A stretch of 13,745 nucleotides of DNA from Pseudomonadota bacterium (GTDB lineage Bacteria > Pseudomonadota > Gammaproteobacteria > Xanthomonadales > Xanthomonadaceae). The notes under the pieces were generated by a model. That model searched no databases and was not told the DNA's origin. It saw only the letters and a list, made by a program, of their open reading frames with translations. Below, piece by piece: positions 1-6,652 of this stretch. Every line of letters starts with the position of its first letter. Positions within the stretch are counted from its first letter, which is position 1. The position numbers were made by a program, and so were the translations under genes. The stretch spans positions 1-13,745 of the forward strand of contig JAEWLO010000279.1 in assembly GCA_023457475.1 (NCBI GenBank), given 5' to 3'.

Positions 1-4
1 TCCC

Positions 5-40
5 CGCGCCTTCGGCGCGCCCCCTTGAACACCAAGGGGG
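5..40. other. Two adjacent hairpins, possibly the end of an upstream unit
   Basis: Bases 5-10 (CGCGCC) pair with 14-19 (GGCGCG) around a 3-base loop. Bases 20-27 (CCCCCTTG) pair perfectly with 33-40 (CAAGGGGG) around AACAC. The stems lie back to back. Neither is followed by a T-run on the plus strand, so this is not a classical intrinsic terminator in that direction. It may be a transcript-end or barrier structure for a gene to the left, or part of an intergenic repeat. The structure is visible; the role is a guess. Confidence 0.5.
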
Positions 41-76
41 CTCTCCACCCGAGAGATTTGCCTGGTTTGGGCGAGC

Positions 77-99
77 AGCCGGGCAGAGCCCGGCTCTAC
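77..99 (-). repeat. REP/SMAG-like GTAG palindromic element
   Basis: AGCCGGGC (77-84) pairs perfectly with GCCCGGCT (88-95) around AGA, giving an 8-bp stem. CTAC follows at 96-99, so on the minus strand the element reads GTAG and then the hairpin. That arrangement matches the SMAG elements (Stenotrophomonas maltophilia GTAG), a REP-type family dispersed between genes and thought to be moved by RAYT transposases. Only one copy is seen here. The hairpin and GTAG are direct observations; the family name is from memory. Confidence 0.75.
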
Positions 100-157
100 G
101 AGCAATCCGAACGTCAGGAGACATGGCTTGCCTGTCCGTCGATGTAGATGCTGGGCT

Positions 158-265
158 GGCGGGGGCCGGAGGGGCCTGACGGGACTGTTGAAAACATGGA
201 TGTTTTCGACAAGCCCCCATGGATGGGTTCACGGCGTGTCCCGGCAGGCCCCACCGGGCCCCGCC
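158..265. repeat. 108-base imperfect palindrome with nested hairpin
   Basis: The outer arms are 158-185 and 238-265. Each is 28 bases and they are reverse complements at 25 of 28 positions. Inside them, GTTGAAAACAT (187-197) pairs with ATGTTTTCGAC (200-210) with one G-T wobble. As RNA or as a cruciform this would form a long, very GC-rich outer stem with an AT-rich inner stem. It sits 40 bases upstream of the sigma-54 promoter. I have an impression that similar palindromes recur between genes in Stenotrophomonas, which would make it a dispersed repeat or MITE-like element, but I cannot confirm that here. Confidence 0.7.
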
Positions 266-304
266 CCTCGATAGCAATGAATAGCTGCTGTCGGCAGCGA
301 CCTT

Positions 305-319
305 TGGCACAGGCCTTGC
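305..319 (+). promoter_or_regulatory. Sigma-54 (RpoN) promoter of flgB
   Basis: TGGCAC (305-310) and TTGC (316-319) match the -24/-12 sigma-54 consensus (TGGCACG-N4-TTGC) with the exact spacing; only base 311 is A instead of G. Transcription would start near 331, leaving a leader of about 22 bases before the flgB ATG. Sigma-54 promoters need an enhancer-binding protein; in Pseudomonas and Xanthomonas flagellar regulons this is FleQ. I did not identify an enhancer site. Confidence 0.88.
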
Positions 320-352
320 AGCACTCCCCGCAACATCCCGTGGGAGTGCGTC

Positions 353-748
353 ATGCCCAACTTGATTTCCGACTATCTGGGGGTCCATGCCCAGGCCATG
401 CCGTTGCGGGAGCAGCGGATGAAGCTGATCGCCAGCAATCTGAGCAATGCCGACACCCCCGGGTACAAGGCCCAGGACCTGGACTTCGATGCCGCCCTGC
501 GCAATGCCCAGGGGCTGGACAGCAATGGACTGATGCAGTCCACCAACGAGCAGCACTTCCTGACCGGGAACGGCCTGAACCCGTTCCAGATCACCAAGGA
601 AGGCGTGCAGCCCAGCCTGGACGGCAATACCGTTGACCCCGATGCCGAACGCGCCGCCTATGGCCGCGCCGCGCTGGAGTACCGCGCCTCGCTGAGCTTC
701 GTCGAATCCAAGGTGCGCTCCATGCTCACCGCGATCACGGGGCAGTAA
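353..748 (+). CDS. flgB: Flagellar proximal rod protein FlgB
   Basis: FlgB is a proximal rod subunit at the base of the flagellar driveshaft in the periplasm, next to FliE and the MS ring. It is exported by the flagellar type III apparatus and has no cleavable signal peptide. The 131-residue length is usual. The N-terminal rod/hook motif SNLSNADTPGYKAQDLDF is at residues 28-45, and the C-terminal segment (LEYRASLSFVESKVRSMLTAITGQ region) has the heptad-like pattern that forms the D0 coiled coil. The ATG follows GGGAG by a few bases and lies about 22 bases after the expected sigma-54 start. It is the first gene of the cluster; flgC begins 3 bases after its stop, so the two are translated together. 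Confidence 0.96.
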   Translation: MPNLISDYLGVHAQAMPLREQRMKLIASNLSNADTPGYKAQDLDFDAALRNAQGLDSNGLMQSTNEQHFLTGNGLNPFQITKEGVQPSLDGNTVDPDAERAAYGRAALEYRASLSFVESKVRSMLTAITGQ

Positions 749-751
749 GCC

Positions 752-1159
752 ATGAGCAACCTGCCCATCTTCGATATCGCCGGCTCCGCGCTGCAGGCCC
801 AATCCGTGCGCATGAGCACACTGGCCTCCAACCTGTCCAATGCCGACACCATTTCCGGCTCCGCCGACACGGTATACAAGCCGCTGGAGCCCATCTTCCA
901 GGCCGTCACCAGTCGCACCGATCCCAACATCACCACGGTGCAGGTGAAGGAAATCAGCCAGAGCGACGCCGCGCCGATCAAGCGCTACGAGCCGGGCCAC
1001 CCGCTGGCGGATGCCGATGGCTACATCTACCAGCCCGACGTCGATCCCGTCGCGCAGATGGTCAATCTCATCTCCACCTCGCGCAACTACCAGGCGGGCG
1101 TGGAAATGCTGACCACCGCCAAGGAACTGGCACTGGCCACCCTGACCATGGGTCGCTGA
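752..1159 (+). CDS. flgC: Flagellar proximal rod protein FlgC
   Basis: FlgC is the second proximal rod subunit, joining FlgB and FlgF in the periplasmic rod. The 135-residue length is usual. ASNLSNADT (residues 25-33) is the conserved rod/hook N-terminal motif, and the C-terminus has the family pattern of VNLISTSRNYQAGVEML followed by a short helix ending in LTMGR. The variable stretch after the N-terminal motif (SGSADTVYKPLEPIFQAV) corresponds to the usual FlgC insertion before the central beta region. It starts 3 bases after the flgB stop, with GGGG about 12 bases upstream as a weak ribosome-binding site, which suggests translational coupling. flgD follows after 26 bases. Confidence 0.96.
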   Translation: MSNLPIFDIAGSALQAQSVRMSTLASNLSNADTISGSADTVYKPLEPIFQAVTSRTDPNITTVQVKEISQSDAAPIKRYEPGHPLADADGYIYQPDVDPVAQMVNLISTSRNYQAGVEMLTTAKELALATLTMGR

Positions 1160-1185
1160 CCCACCCTCCTCCAGGACATTCCGTC

Positions 1186-1869
1186 ATGAGCACCACCAGC
1201 GGCGTCGGCACCAGTTCCGACATCTACAGCGCACTGGGCCTGACCGCGCCCAACAGCGATACCACCAAGAAGAAGGACACGCTCGACCAGGCCGACTTCA
1301 TGCGCCTGATGACCGAGCAGCTGCAGCACCAGGATCCGCTCAAGCCGATGGACAACACCCAGATGGTGGCGCAGATGGCGCAGCTGTCGCAGGTGCAGGG
1401 CATCAACGACCTGAACACCACGGTGAAGGGCTTCCAGGAAGCGATGGCCGGCGACCAGGTGCTGCGCGGTGCCGCGCTGGTGGGCCACGAAGTGCTGGTC
1501 CCGTCGACGCAGTGGCAGCTGGAAACGGAAGGCGACACCAGCGGAATGGTCGCCGCTCCGGGTGCGGGCTACGTCAACGTGGACATTACCGACGCCAACG
1601 GCATCAAGGTGAGCACCGTGACGGTGGAAGCCAAACAGGCCGCTGAAGTGACCTTCAACTGGGACGGCAAGGACGCCAATGGCGACCGTCTGCCGGCCGG
1701 CAAGTACACGTTGGCCGCAACCCATACCGACACCGCCGGTACCCAGACCAAGCTGAGCACCTACGTGGAGGCTCCGGTCGAGAGCGTCACCGTCGGCTCC
1801 GATGGCCTCTACCTCAACCTTAAGGGCTTGGGCACCGCCCCGCTCGACTACGTGCTGCGCGTCAGCTGA
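1186..1869 (+). CDS. flgD: Flagellar hook cap / assembly protein FlgD
   Basis: FlgD forms the temporary cap on the rod tip that guides FlgE polymerisation into the hook, and is later replaced by FlgK. The 227 residues are typical. The conserved N-terminal export and cap region includes FMRLMTEQLQHQDPLKPMDN (38-57) and a Met/Gln-rich helix after it. The C-terminal half is the tudor-like plus immunoglobulin-like module, with the signature FNWDGKDANGDRLPAGKYT at 157-175. AGGA lies about 10 bases before the ATG. It sits between flgC and flgE, the usual order, and would share the flgB transcript. No truncation is seen. Confidence 0.96.
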   Translation: MSTTSGVGTSSDIYSALGLTAPNSDTTKKKDTLDQADFMRLMTEQLQHQDPLKPMDNTQMVAQMAQLSQVQGINDLNTTVKGFQEAMAGDQVLRGAALVGHEVLVPSTQWQLETEGDTSGMVAAPGAGYVNVDITDANGIKVSTVTVEAKQAAEVTFNWDGKDANGDRLPAGKYTLAATHTDTAGTQTKLSTYVEAPVESVTVGSDGLYLNLKGLGTAPLDYVLRVS

Positions 1870-1899
1870 CCTTCCGTACCGCATACCAGGAGAATCCCC

Positions 1900-3123
1900 A
1901 TGGGCTTCAACATTTCGCTGTCCGGCATCAATGCCGCGAACCAGGACCTCAACGTCACCGCCAACAACATCGCCAACGTCAACACGACCGGCTTCAAGGA
2001 GTCCCGCTCGGAGTTCGCCGACCTGTTCTCGGCCACCAGCTACGGTCTGTCCAAGAACGCGATCGGCTCGGGCGTGCGCCTCAGCAACGTGGCCCAGCAG
2101 TTCTCGCAGGGCAACAACGAGCAGACCGGTCGCAGCCTGGACATGGCCATTTCCGGTGAAGGCTTCTTCACCATGAACATGAACGGCGCACGCGTCTATT
2201 CGCGCGCCGGCAATTTCCAGACCGACCAGGCCGGCTATGTCACCAACCCGCAGGGTGCACGCCTGCAGGTGTTCGCACCGAATGCGGATGGCACCAGCTT
2301 CGACGCCGGTCGCCTGACCGACCTGCAGCTGCTCACCACCGACAGCCCGCCGAAGCAGACCGCCCTGGTCAACACCGCCTTCACCCTGCCGGCCAATGCG
2401 GCCGAGCCCACCGTGGCGGTCTTCGACCCCACCAACTCCAACAGCTACAGCCATTCCACCGGTGGCGTCACCGTGTACGACTCGCTGGGCGTGAGCCACA
2501 CCCAGACGTCGTACTTCGTGAAGACCGCCAACCCCAACGAGTGGCAGGTCTACAACTACGTCGACGGCCAGGCCGCCGGCACGCCGACCACGCTGAACTT
2601 CAACAACTCCGGCGCCCTCATCCAGCCGGCCAACGGCCAGATCGTGATGGACCCGTTCACCCCCACCACCGGTGCCGGCACGCTGGCGATGACCCTGGAC
2701 ATCAGCGGGTCCACGCAGTACGGCGAGAAGTTCGCGCTGCGCAACACGCAGCAGGACGGCTACGCGGCCGGCAAGCTCAACGAAATCACCGTGTCCGAGG
2801 AAGGCATCGTGTTCGCCCGCTACTCCAACGGCGACGACAAGCCGCTGGGCCAGGTCGCGCTGACCACGTTCAACAACGCACAGGGCCTGGAAGCCAAGGG
2901 CAACAATCTGTGGGTGGAGACCTTCAACTCGGGCACGCCGCGCACCGGCGCGCCGGACAGCTCCAACCTGGGCAAGGTCCAGGCTGGCTCGCTGGAGGCC
3001 TCCACGGTCGACCTGACCGAGCAGCTGGTCAACATGATCACCGCCCAGCGCAACTTCCAGGCCAACTCGCAGATGGTCTCCACCATGGACCAGATCACCC
3101 AGACCATCATCAACATCCGTTGA
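1900..3123 (+). CDS. flgE: Flagellar hook protein FlgE
   Basis: FlgE polymerises into the flexible universal joint outside the outer membrane that links the rod to the filament. The 407 residues are close to the 402 of Salmonella. ANNIANVNTTGFK (21-33) is the shared rod/hook N-terminal motif. The N-terminal core also has SLDMAISGEGFFTM, typical of hook/rod proteins. The C-terminal D0 helix includes LTEQLVNMITAQRNFQANSQ and ends in INIR. The middle (roughly 140-290) is the surface-exposed D1/D2 region rich in Thr, Asn and Gly. A strong AGGAG lies about 8 bases before the ATG. The gap to flgD is 30 bases and to flgF 32 bases, with no terminator in either. Confidence 0.97.
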   Translation: MGFNISLSGINAANQDLNVTANNIANVNTTGFKESRSEFADLFSATSYGLSKNAIGSGVRLSNVAQQFSQGNNEQTGRSLDMAISGEGFFTMNMNGARVYSRAGNFQTDQAGYVTNPQGARLQVFAPNADGTSFDAGRLTDLQLLTTDSPPKQTALVNTAFTLPANAAEPTVAVFDPTNSNSYSHSTGGVTVYDSLGVSHTQTSYFVKTANPNEWQVYNYVDGQAAGTPTTLNFNNSGALIQPANGQIVMDPFTPTTGAGTLAMTLDISGSTQYGEKFALRNTQQDGYAAGKLNEITVSEEGIVFARYSNGDDKPLGQVALTTFNNAQGLEAKGNNLWVETFNSGTPRTGAPDSSNLGKVQAGSLEASTVDLTEQLVNMITAQRNFQANSQMVSTMDQITQTIINIR

Positions 3124-3155
3124 TGAGCCGCTGACGACCGTTAGGGAACACGCTC

Positions 3156-3908
3156 ATGGACAAGGCGCTCTACGTTGCGATGACCGGTGCACGCGCCTCC
3201 CTGCAGGCGCAGGGCACGCTGTCGCACAACCTGGCCAACACCGACACGCCCGGATTCAAGGAAGCCCTCGCCAACACCGAGGCCTTCCCGGTCAAGGGCA
3301 CCGGCTACGCCTCGCGCGTGGACGCCCTGCACGTGGACGCCGGCTTCAACCGTCGCCAGGGGGCACAGCACATCACCGGCAATCCGCTGGATCTGTCGCT
3401 GCAGGCAGGCAACTGGCTGGCCGTGCAGGCACCCGCCGGCGGCGGCGAGGCCTACACACGGGGAGCGTCCCTGTCGATCACGCCCAACGGCCAGCTGGTG
3501 ACTGCGGGTGGCCATGCCGTACTGGACGAGAACGGAGCCCCGATCGCCATTCCGCCGCACCAGGCGATGGACATCGGCAACGACGGCACGATCTCGATCA
3601 TTCCGCTCGGGGAAGGCCCGCAGACCATGGCCAACATCGGACGGATCCGCGTGGTGGCCGCCGAGGATGCCCGACTGGAACGCGGCCTGGATGGGCTGAT
3701 GCGCAACACCGACCCGCAGCAGCCGTTCGTGCAGGCCCAGGGCAAGTCGCTGGAAAGCGGCCAGCTGGAAGGCAGCAACGTGGATGCAGCGGGCGCCCTG
3801 GTGCAGATGATCCAGCTGCAGCGCCAGTACGAAATGCAGGTGAAGGTCATCAAGCACGGCGACGAAAACGCCCGCAGCGCCAACACCCTGCTCCGCCTGG
3901 GCGGCTGA
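3156..3908 (+). CDS. flgF: Flagellar proximal rod protein FlgF
   Basis: FlgF is a proximal rod subunit between the FlgB/FlgC base and the distal rod FlgG. The 250 residues are normal for the family. SHNLANTDTPGFK (23-35) is the N-terminal rod motif. The C-terminal portion includes LEGSNVDAAGALVQMIQLQR and a QYEMQVKVI helix, typical of FlgF/FlgG. The short early segment (EAFPVKGTGYASRV) lacks the QPG-rich insertion seen in FlgG, which separates the two paralogues. AGGGAA (3143-3148) lies 7 bases before the ATG. It is the last gene before an 82-base gap containing a hairpin and a new sigma-54 promoter, so it may end the first transcription unit. Confidence 0.96.
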   Translation: MDKALYVAMTGARASLQAQGTLSHNLANTDTPGFKEALANTEAFPVKGTGYASRVDALHVDAGFNRRQGAQHITGNPLDLSLQAGNWLAVQAPAGGGEAYTRGASLSITPNGQLVTAGGHAVLDENGAPIAIPPHQAMDIGNDGTISIIPLGEGPQTMANIGRIRVVAAEDARLERGLDGLMRNTDPQQPFVQAQGKSLESGQLEGSNVDAAGALVQMIQLQRQYEMQVKVIKHGDENARSANTLLRLGG

Positions 3909-3915
3909 TCCCCCG

Positions 3916-3937
3916 CCGCGTCGGGTTTCCGGCGCGG
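3916..3937 (+). other. Nine-bp hairpin between flgF and flgG
   Basis: CCGCGTCGG (3916-3924) pairs with CCGGCGCGG (3929-3937), with one T-G wobble and a GTTT loop. It begins 7 bases after the flgF stop and ends 3 bases before the sigma-54 -24 element. No T-run follows, so it does not look like an efficient intrinsic terminator. It could protect the 3' end of the flgB-F mRNA or partly attenuate read-through. The pairing is direct observation; the function is inference. Confidence 0.55.
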
Positions 3938-3940
3938 TTC

Positions 3941-3955
3941 TGGCACGCCGCATGC
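3941..3955 (+). promoter_or_regulatory. Internal sigma-54 promoter upstream of flgG
   Basis: TGGCACG (3941-3947) is a perfect -24 element, and ATGC (3952-3955) matches the -12 TTGC at three positions including the essential GC, with the correct 4-base spacer. The predicted start is near 3966, 25 bases before the flgG ATG, the same geometry as at flgB. The cluster would then have two RpoN-dependent entry points, one for flgB-F and one for flgG-L. Confidence 0.8.
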
Positions 3956-3990
3956 ATCACCCCTGATAACCGCTCAACAGGAACACCGCC

Positions 3991-4776
3991 ATGAACCAGG
4001 CACTGTGGATCGCCAAAACCGGACTGGACGCGCAGCAGACGCGCATGTCGGTGGTCTCCAACAACCTCGCCAACACAAACACGACCGGCTTCAAGCAGGA
4101 CCGTGCAAGTTTCGAGGACCTGCTGTACCAGCAGGTGCGTCAGCCCGGCGGTGCCTCCTCGGCGCAGACCCAGCTGCCCACCGGCCTGCAGCTGGGCACC
4201 GGTGTGCGCGTGGTCTCCACCTCCAAGAACTTCGACCAGGGCAGCCAGCAGCAGACCGGCCGCGCGCTGGACGTCATGGTCAACGGCCGCGGCTTCTTCG
4301 AGGTGCAGATGCCGGACGGCAGCTCGGCCTACACCCGCGATGGCTCCTTCCAGCGCAACCAGAACGGCGAGCTGGTCACCAACAGCGGCTACCCGGTACA
4401 GCCGGGCATCCAGATTCCCGAAGGTGCCCAGTCGCTCACGATCGGCACCGACGGCACCATCAGCGTGAAGATGGCCGACGACGCCGCGTCGGTGGAAATC
4501 GGCGCGCTCACCCTCACCGACTTCGTCAACCCGGCCGGCCTGCAGGCCCGCGGTGAAAACCTGTTCCTGGAAACCACCGCATCGGGCCCTGCCCAGAACG
4601 GCAACCCGGGTCTGAACGGCCTGGGCGGCGTGGTCCAGGGTGCGCTGGAAGGCAGCAACGTCAACGTCGTGGAAGAGCTGGTGTCGATGATCGAAACCCA
4701 GCGCGCCTACGAAATGAACGCCAAGGCCATCTCCACCACCGACTCCATGCTCGGCTACCTCAACAACAACGTCTGA
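3991..4776 (+). CDS. flgG: Flagellar distal rod protein FlgG
   Basis: FlgG forms the rigid distal rod that passes through the P and L rings. The 261 residues match Salmonella (260). The N-terminal motif SNNLANTNTTGFKQD is at about 23-37. The FlgG-specific insertion YQQVRQPGGASSAQTQLP (46-63) is present; in Salmonella the equivalent segment is what makes the rod straight and stiff rather than bent like the hook. The C-terminus has the LEGSNVNVVEELVSMIETQR and YEMNAKAI helices, ending LGYLNNNV. AGGA lies about 10 bases before the ATG. It follows the internal sigma-54 promoter and starts the second half of the cluster; flgH follows after 23 bases. Confidence 0.97.
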   Translation: MNQALWIAKTGLDAQQTRMSVVSNNLANTNTTGFKQDRASFEDLLYQQVRQPGGASSAQTQLPTGLQLGTGVRVVSTSKNFDQGSQQQTGRALDVMVNGRGFFEVQMPDGSSAYTRDGSFQRNQNGELVTNSGYPVQPGIQIPEGAQSLTIGTDGTISVKMADDAASVEIGALTLTDFVNPAGLQARGENLFLETTASGPAQNGNPGLNGLGGVVQGALEGSNVNVVEELVSMIETQRAYEMNAKAISTTDSMLGYLNNNV

Positions 4777-4799
4777 TCGGTCTGAAACGGGACCCTGCC

Positions 4800-5489
4800 A
4801 TGTCACTGCACACCCTCTTCCGCCTGATGTTTGCCAGCGCCGCGGTCGCCCTGCTGGGCGGCTGCGTGATCGCAGGCGATGTCCGCCCCTATCCGGCCAT
4901 GGCCCCGGTCACCCCCGTGATGGCACCGCAGGCCGCGCCGACCGCAGGCGCCATCTATGCGGCCGGCCCCGGCCTGCAGCTGTACTCGGACCGGCGCGCG
5001 CGCGATGTCGGCGACCTGCTGACCATCACGCTGACCGAAAGCACCACCGCATCCACCACGGCCAATACCAGCACCGACAAGAAGTCCAACCTGGCCATCG
5101 GTACGCCGACGATCTTCGGCGCACCGGTCACCCTGGGCGGCAAGGACGTGCTCAGCGCCACCGCAACCGGCTCGCGCGACTTCGAAGGCAAGGGCAACAG
5201 CGCGCAGAGCAACCGACTGCAGGGCAGCGTGACGGTGACGGTGATGCAGCGCCTGCCCAACGGCAACCTGGTGGTCCAGGGAGCGAAGAATCTGCGCCTG
5301 AACCAGGGCGACGAACTGGTGCAGGTGCAGGGCATCGTGCGCGCGGCGGACATCTCCCCGGACAACACCATCGCCTCCAGCCGCGTGGCCGATGCCCGCA
5401 TCGTGTACGGCGGTCGTGGGCCGGTGGCGCAGTCCAATGCCATGGGCTGGCTGAGCCGGTTCTTCAACTCGGCGTTGACGCCGTTCTGA
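4800..5489 (+). CDS. flgH: Flagellar L-ring lipoprotein FlgH
   Basis: FlgH is the outer-membrane lipoprotein that builds the L ring, the bushing around the rod. The 229 residues are typical. It has a lipoprotein signal peptide with a hydrophobic stretch at about 9-19 and lipobox LGGC at 19-22, so Cys22 would be lipidated and is followed by Val rather than Asp, consistent with outer-membrane sorting. Next come a Pro/Ala-rich segment, the conserved LYSDRRARDVGDLLTITLTE region (about 61-80) and the C-terminal part ending in WLSRFFNSALTPF. The ribosome-binding site is weak (ACGGGA). It is exported by the Sec system, unlike its rod and hook neighbours. flgI starts 8 bases after its stop. Confidence 0.97.
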   Translation: MSLHTLFRLMFASAAVALLGGCVIAGDVRPYPAMAPVTPVMAPQAAPTAGAIYAAGPGLQLYSDRRARDVGDLLTITLTESTTASTTANTSTDKKSNLAIGTPTIFGAPVTLGGKDVLSATATGSRDFEGKGNSAQSNRLQGSVTVTVMQRLPNGNLVVQGAKNLRLNQGDELVQVQGIVRAADISPDNTIASSRVADARIVYGGRGPVAQSNAMGWLSRFFNSALTPF

Positions 5490-5497
5490 GGTTGGAT

Positions 5498-6652
5498 ATG
5501 AAGCTCTTCTCTCTTCGGATGGATGTTCAGCCACGCAGGGCGTGGCTCTACGTCGCACGTGCCGTGGTTGCCGTGGCGGCGATGCTCGCCGTGGTCGCGC
5601 CCGCCTCGGCCGAGCGCATCAAGGACCTGGCGCAGGTCGGTGGCGTGCGTGGCAACGCGCTGGTCGGCTACGGCCTGGTGGTGGGTCTGGATGGCAGCGG
5701 CGACCGCACCAGCCAGGCTCCCTTCACCGTGCAGAGCCTGAAGAACCTGCTCGGCGAGCTCGGCGTCAATGTGCCGGCCAACGTCAACCCACAGCTGAAG
5801 AACGTGGCCGCCGTGGCGATCCACGCCGAGCTGCCGCCGTTCGCCAAGCCGGGCCAGCCGATCGACATCACCGTGTCCTCGATCGGCAATGCCGTGTCGC
5901 TGCGCGGCGGTTCGCTGCTCATGGCACCGCTGCGCGGTGCCGATGGCCAGGTCTATGCCATCGCCCAGGGCAACCTGGTGGTCGGCGGCTTCGGTGCACA
6001 GGGCAAGGACGGTTCGCGCGTGTCGGTCAATGTGCCCAGCGTCGGCCGCATTCCGAATGGAGCCACCGTCGAGCGCGCCCTGCCCGACGTCTTCAGCGCC
6101 GGCGGCGACATCACTCTCAACCTGCACCAGAACGACTTCACCACCGTCTCGCGCATGGTGACCGCACTCAACGCCGCGTTCGGCGAGGGGGCTGCGCGCG
6201 CCATCGACGGTGTCACCGTTGCCGTGCAGTCGCCCAGCGATCCGGGCGCGCGCATCGGCATGCTGGCCCGCATCGAGAACCTGGAACTCACCCCCGGCAG
6301 CGCCCCGGCCAAGGTGGTGGTGAATTCCCGCACCGGCACCGTGGTCATCGGCGCGCAGGTGCGCGTGGGTGCCGCCGCGATCTCGCATGGCTCACTCACC
6401 GTGACCATCAACGAGAACCTCAACGTCAGCCAACCCAACGCCCTGGCCGGCGGCCAGACCGTGGTCACGCCGCAGTCCACCGTGAGCGCGACGGCCGATG
6501 GCAGCCGCATGTTCAAGTTCAACGGCGGCACCACGCTCGATGAGATCGTGCATGCGGTCAATGCCGTCGGCGCGGCCCCGGGCGATCTGATCGCGATCCT
6601 GGAAGCGCTCAAGCAGGCCGGTGCGCTGAGCGCCGAGCTCGAGGTGATCTGA
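5498..6652 (+). CDS. flgI: Flagellar P-ring protein FlgI
   Basis: FlgI forms the periplasmic P ring around the distal rod, normally with the chaperone FlgA, which is not in this window. I place the start at the ATG at 5498: GAGG (5488-5491) lies 6 bases upstream, whereas a TTG at 5492 directly abuts that GAGG and is too close to it. Another in-frame ATG exists at 5519. From 5498 the protein has 384 residues, with a Sec signal peptide: a basic region (about 8-21), a hydrophobic core, and probable cleavage after ASA (36-38). The mature protein starts ERIKDLAQVGG, the family signature, followed by LVGYGLVVGLDGSGD. Its stop overlaps the flgJ start by one base. Confidence 0.96.
   Translation: MKLFSLRMDVQPRRAWLYVARAVVAVAAMLAVVAPASAERIKDLAQVGGVRGNALVGYGLVVGLDGSGDRTSQAPFTVQSLKNLLGELGVNVPANVNPQLKNVAAVAIHAELPPFAKPGQPIDITVSSIGNAVSLRGGSLLMAPLRGADGQVYAIAQGNLVVGGFGAQGKDGSRVSVNVPSVGRIPNGATVERALPDVFSAGGDITLNLHQNDFTTVSRMVTALNAAFGEGAARAIDGVTVAVQSPSDPGARIGMLARIENLELTPGSAPAKVVVNSRTGTVVIGAQVRVGAAAISHGSLTVTINENLNVSQPNALAGGQTVVTPQSTVSATADGSRMFKFNGGTTLDEIVHAVNAVGAAPGDLIAILEALKQAGALSAELEVI

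Larger units (their letters stand above)
1..352. other. Non-coding region upstream of flgB
   Basis: I see no credible coding sequence in these 352 bases. One plus-strand reading frame from about 148 runs on through flgB in another frame; its composition is that of a shadow, so I do not call it. The region holds two adjacent hairpins (5-40), a REP-like hairpin (77-99), a long imperfect palindrome (158-265), a small 5-bp hairpin (284-288 with 294-298) and the sigma-54 promoter of flgB. No upstream gene end is visible, so the neighbour to the left cannot be named. Confidence 0.8.

Noticed and set aside
148..636. Plus-strand open frame of 162 codons overlapping the start of flgB
   Set aside because: It runs in another frame of flgB, is Arg/Pro/Gln-rich like a shadow frame, crosses the palindrome and the sigma-54 promoter, and resembles no known family.
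1127..1141. TGGCAC inside flgC (and similar at the fliC start codons) as further sigma-54 promoters
   Set aside because: None has a GC at the required -12 position with a TTGC-like context; TGGCAC is common in this GC-rich coding sequence.
1087..2499. Minus-strand open frame of 470 codons opposite flgC-flgE, with similar long antisense frames at 5953-7926, 9671-11023 and 11033-12370
   Set aside because: These are antisense shadows caused by the high GC third codon positions of the flg and fliC genes. Their His/Gly/Ala/Arg-rich composition is typical, and the sense strand is clearly coding.
1920..4090. Repeated NNLANTNTTGFK-type segments in FlgB, FlgC, FlgE, FlgF, FlgG and FlgK as a repeat element
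   Set aside because: This is the known conserved N-terminal motif of rod, hook and junction proteins, reflecting ancient paralogy, not a new repeat.
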